Position numbers and translations under genes: made by a program. A DNA stretch of 7,691 nt from Candidatus Krumholzibacteriia bacterium (GTDB lineage: Bacteria > Krumholzibacteriota > Krumholzibacteria > WVZY01 > JAKEHA01): NCBI GenBank assembly GCA_029863355.1, contig JAOTVO010000124.1:1-7691 (forward strand), written 5' to 3'. A model generated the notes under the pieces. That model made no database searches and was not told where the DNA came from. It saw only the letters and a list, made by a program, of their open reading frames with translations. Within the stretch, counting starts at the first letter, position 1. Every line of letters begins with the position of its first letter. Below are positions 6,342-7,691 of this stretch, piece by piece.

Positions 6342-7232
6342 ATGCACGAGGACGACCGCAAGAAAGAGGACAGGGCACAGCGACGCGACAGCGGCGGGTC
6401 GGGCGCGCGCAGTCTCGACGTCTACCTGCACGAGATCAACAAGACGCCCCTGTTGACGCGAGAGCAAGAGCGATCGCTCGCGCAGCGCATAAAGAAGGGC
6501 GACAGCACGGCGCTCGACGGTCTGGTGAAAGCCAACTTGCGCTTCGTCGTGTCCGTCGCCAAGCAGTACGCCAACCAGGGTCTGTCCCTCGAGGACCTCA
6601 TCAACGAGGGTAACCTGGGGCTGATCAAAGCGGCGCACCGCTTCGACGAAGAGCGCGGCTTCAAGTTCATCTCCTACGCGGTGTGGTGGATCCGCCAGGC
6701 AATGCTGCAGGCTTTGGCCGAGCACTCGCGGATCGTGCGGCTGCCCCTGAACCGAGCGGGCACGCTCTACCGCATCGGCAAGGCCGCGCGCCAGCTCGAT
6801 CAGGAGTTGGGCCGCGCGCCCAACGCCGAGGAGATCGCCGCGCGCCTCAACATCTCCGAGGAGGAGGTCGCGGACACGATGAAGATCGCCAATACGCACG
6901 TGTCGCTCGACGATCCGTACTCGGACGAGAAGGACGACAACTCGCTCGTCGATTATCTCACCGACGAGAACCAGACGCTGCCCGATGCGAACACTTACAC
7001 CAGCGCACTGTCGGACGACCTCGAGAAGGCGCTGGGTACGCTGACCGAGCGGGAGCGCGACATCCTGATGCTCTACTTCGGCCTCGTCGGCGAGGAGCCG
7101 TTGACGCTGGAACAGATCGGGAGTCGGCTCGGCCTCACGCGCGAGCGCATCCGCCAAATCAAAGAGAAAGCGATCCAGCGCCTGCGGCATTCGACACGGG
7201 CCAAGTATCTCCAGGGGTACATCGAGGGCTGA
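6342..7232 (+). CDS. rpoD: RNA polymerase sigma-70 family factor, primary-type without region 1.1
   Basis: The protein has 296 residues from ATG 6342. After a short charged tail (1-22) come region 1.2 (about 24-55, [16 protein letters not shown]), region 2 (56-135, with [26 protein letters not shown] and [15 protein letters not shown]), region 3 (136-212) and region 4 (222-290), whose helix-turn-helix includes [24 protein letters not shown]. There is no region 1.1, and the total length and sequence resemble the short Bacteroidota RpoD rather than E. coli RpoD. It directs RNA polymerase to promoters. No RpoH box (QRKLFFNLR-like) is seen, so it is not RpoH. It could be the housekeeping factor or a group 2 paralogue; this window alone cannot decide. 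A conservative region 2.4 change is noted in the findings. It follows htrA by 50 nt and ends just before a hairpin terminator. Confidence 0.9.
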   Translation: MHEDDRKKEDRAQRRDSGGSGARSLDVYLHEINKTPLLTREQERSLAQRIKKGDSTALDGLVKANLRFVVSVAKQYANQGLSLEDLINEGNLGLIKAAHRFDEERGFKFISYAVWWIRQAMLQALAEHSRIVRLPLNRAGTLYRIGKAARQLDQELGRAPNAEEIAARLNISEEEVADTMKIANTHVSLDDPYSDEKDDNSLVDYLTDENQTLPDANTYTSALSDDLEKALGTLTERERDILMLYFGLVGEEPLTLEQIGSRLGLTRERIRQIKEKAIQRLRHSTRAKYLQGYIEG

Positions 7233-7256
7233 GCCGCGCGCTGGGCAGCACGATGC

Positions 7257-7295
7257 GACGGGCGGGGTGGGTCTCTCCCACCCCGCCCGTCCTTT
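7257..7295 (+). terminator. Intrinsic terminator after the sigma factor
   Basis: A perfect 15 bp GC-rich stem (7257-7271 with 7277-7291, beginning GACGGGCGGGG) has a TCTCT loop and is followed by CTTT. The stem is very strong but the T-run is short. It begins 24 nt after the stop codon and marks the end of the htrA-sigma operon. Confidence 0.8.
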
Positions 7296-7341
7296 GGGCC
7301 TAACTTGGTATGCTTATTGCAGTTCGTTTCGCAGAATACGC

Positions 7342-7371
7342 TTGACCGTGCCCCCTCCCATCTCTTAGCCT
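7342..7371 (+). promoter_or_regulatory. Possible promoter of the M23-like gene
   Basis: TTGACC (7342-7347) is followed after 18 nt by TAGCCT (7366-7371), a weak -10 element. It lies between the terminator and the next start, in sequence more AT-rich than its surroundings, which is where a promoter is expected. The call is tentative because the -10 matches poorly. Confidence 0.35.
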
Positions 7372-7408
7372 ACGCGCGGCTCCGTGTCGAGGGCGCGCGA
7401 GACGCATA

Positions 7409-7691
7409 ATGCAACCGAAGTACTTCACGTTTCTATATATCCCAGCCGAAAACGCCGAGCCCAGGCCCCTGCGCATGCGCCGCTGGCTCGTGTACGCGGT
7501 CCTGGGGGTGATGGGGCTGGGCGTGGCCGTGGCCGCCGGCGCCGGGATCAAGTACTCGGGCAAGATCCGCGAGACCTACAAGCTGGCCCGCCTGGAGCAC
7601 CAGAACGAGCGACTGCGGGAGGAGCTGGACCGGTTCTCCGCGGAGCTCGACGGTCTGCGCCGCCAGGTCTCGCAGAACTTCGACTTCCAGA
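7409..7691 (+). CDS. Membrane-anchored coiled-coil protein, probable M23 peptidase N-terminus (3' truncated)
   Basis: An open frame starts at ATG 7409 and runs off the window after 94 codons. It begins MQPKYFTFLYIPAENAEP, followed by basic LRMRRW, a single membrane segment (about 26-47, WLVYAVLGVMGLGVAVAAGAG) shown here only by its ends W26 and G46, and a heptad-patterned coiled coil (about 52-92, LEHQNERLREELDRF). This N-terminus (a short YFTFLYIP-type strand, one membrane helix, then a coiled coil) is typical of membrane-anchored M23 (LytM/EnvC-like) peptidoglycan endopeptidases or their degenerate activators. The catalytic domain lies beyond the window, so enzyme function is inferred. The Shine-Dalgarno is weak (only GAGACG nearby). 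Downstream of a terminator, it likely starts a new transcription unit. Confidence 0.72.
   Translation, partial: MQPKYFTFLYIPAENAEPRPLRMRRWLVYAVLGVMGLGVAVAAGAGIKYSGKIRETYKLARLEHQNERLREELDRFSAELDGLRRQVSQNFDFQ

Noticed and set aside
6452..6457. TTGACG inside the sigma gene as an internal promoter
   Set aside because: No -10-like hexamer occurs 16-19 nt downstream, and the sequence encodes conserved region 1.2.
7300..7563. A minus-strand ORF of 87 codons at the right end
   Set aside because: It is antisense to the promoter region and to the N-terminus of the M23-like gene, whose membrane segment and coiled coil are far better supported.

Overview
The window is GC-rich bacterial chromosome, densely coded with GC-rich third positions, and most genes concern the cell envelope. 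It looks like a diderm bacterium of the FCB group or a neighbouring candidate phylum (Eisenbacteria- or Krumholzibacteria-like). This is an inference from four things: a PorV/PorQ-type outer-membrane protein, a surface protein ending in a T9SS/FlgD-like C-terminal domain, an LpxH-type lipid A enzyme, and a short sigma factor without region 1.1 whose core reads like the Bacteroidota primary sigma factor. No phage, IS, CRISPR or tRNA signal was seen.

Layout, left to right. (1) Positions 2-2665 (+) hold the 3' part of a large secreted protein: an M6-metalloprotease-like domain, an FG-GAP/VCBS-type beta-propeller and a C-terminal sorting-like domain. (2) A PorV/PorQ family protein follows at 2681-3601 (+), 15 nt downstream with its own strong ribosome binding site, so the two are probably one operon. 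(3) An LpxH-like metallophosphoesterase lies on the minus strand (3591-4340) and overlaps the tail of the PorV gene by 11 nt. (4) Positions 4341-4836 are non-coding, with two tandem promoter-like sites and several hairpins upstream of (5) an HtrA/DegP-type periplasmic protease (4837-6291 +). (6) A sigma-70 family factor (6342-7232 +) follows closely and ends at a strong hairpin terminator. (7) A promoter-like site then leads into the start of a membrane-anchored coiled-coil protein (7409 to the window edge), probably an M23-type peptidoglycan hydrolase.

How they fit together: the first two genes look like a secreted cargo and an outer-membrane partner of a type IX-like export route. LpxH, HtrA and the M23-like protein would serve lipid A synthesis, periplasmic protein quality control and wall remodelling. 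HtrA and the sigma factor probably share a transcript, which would link envelope proteolysis to sigma factor supply.

The most unusual signal is at the left edge. The M6 domain keeps its surrounding fold motifs, but the zinc-binding HExxH is replaced by FQIAS and the downstream third-ligand Asp by Pro, so the domain appears to be a pseudoprotease. I did not find a wholly new multi-gene system; the other genes belong to recognisable families.
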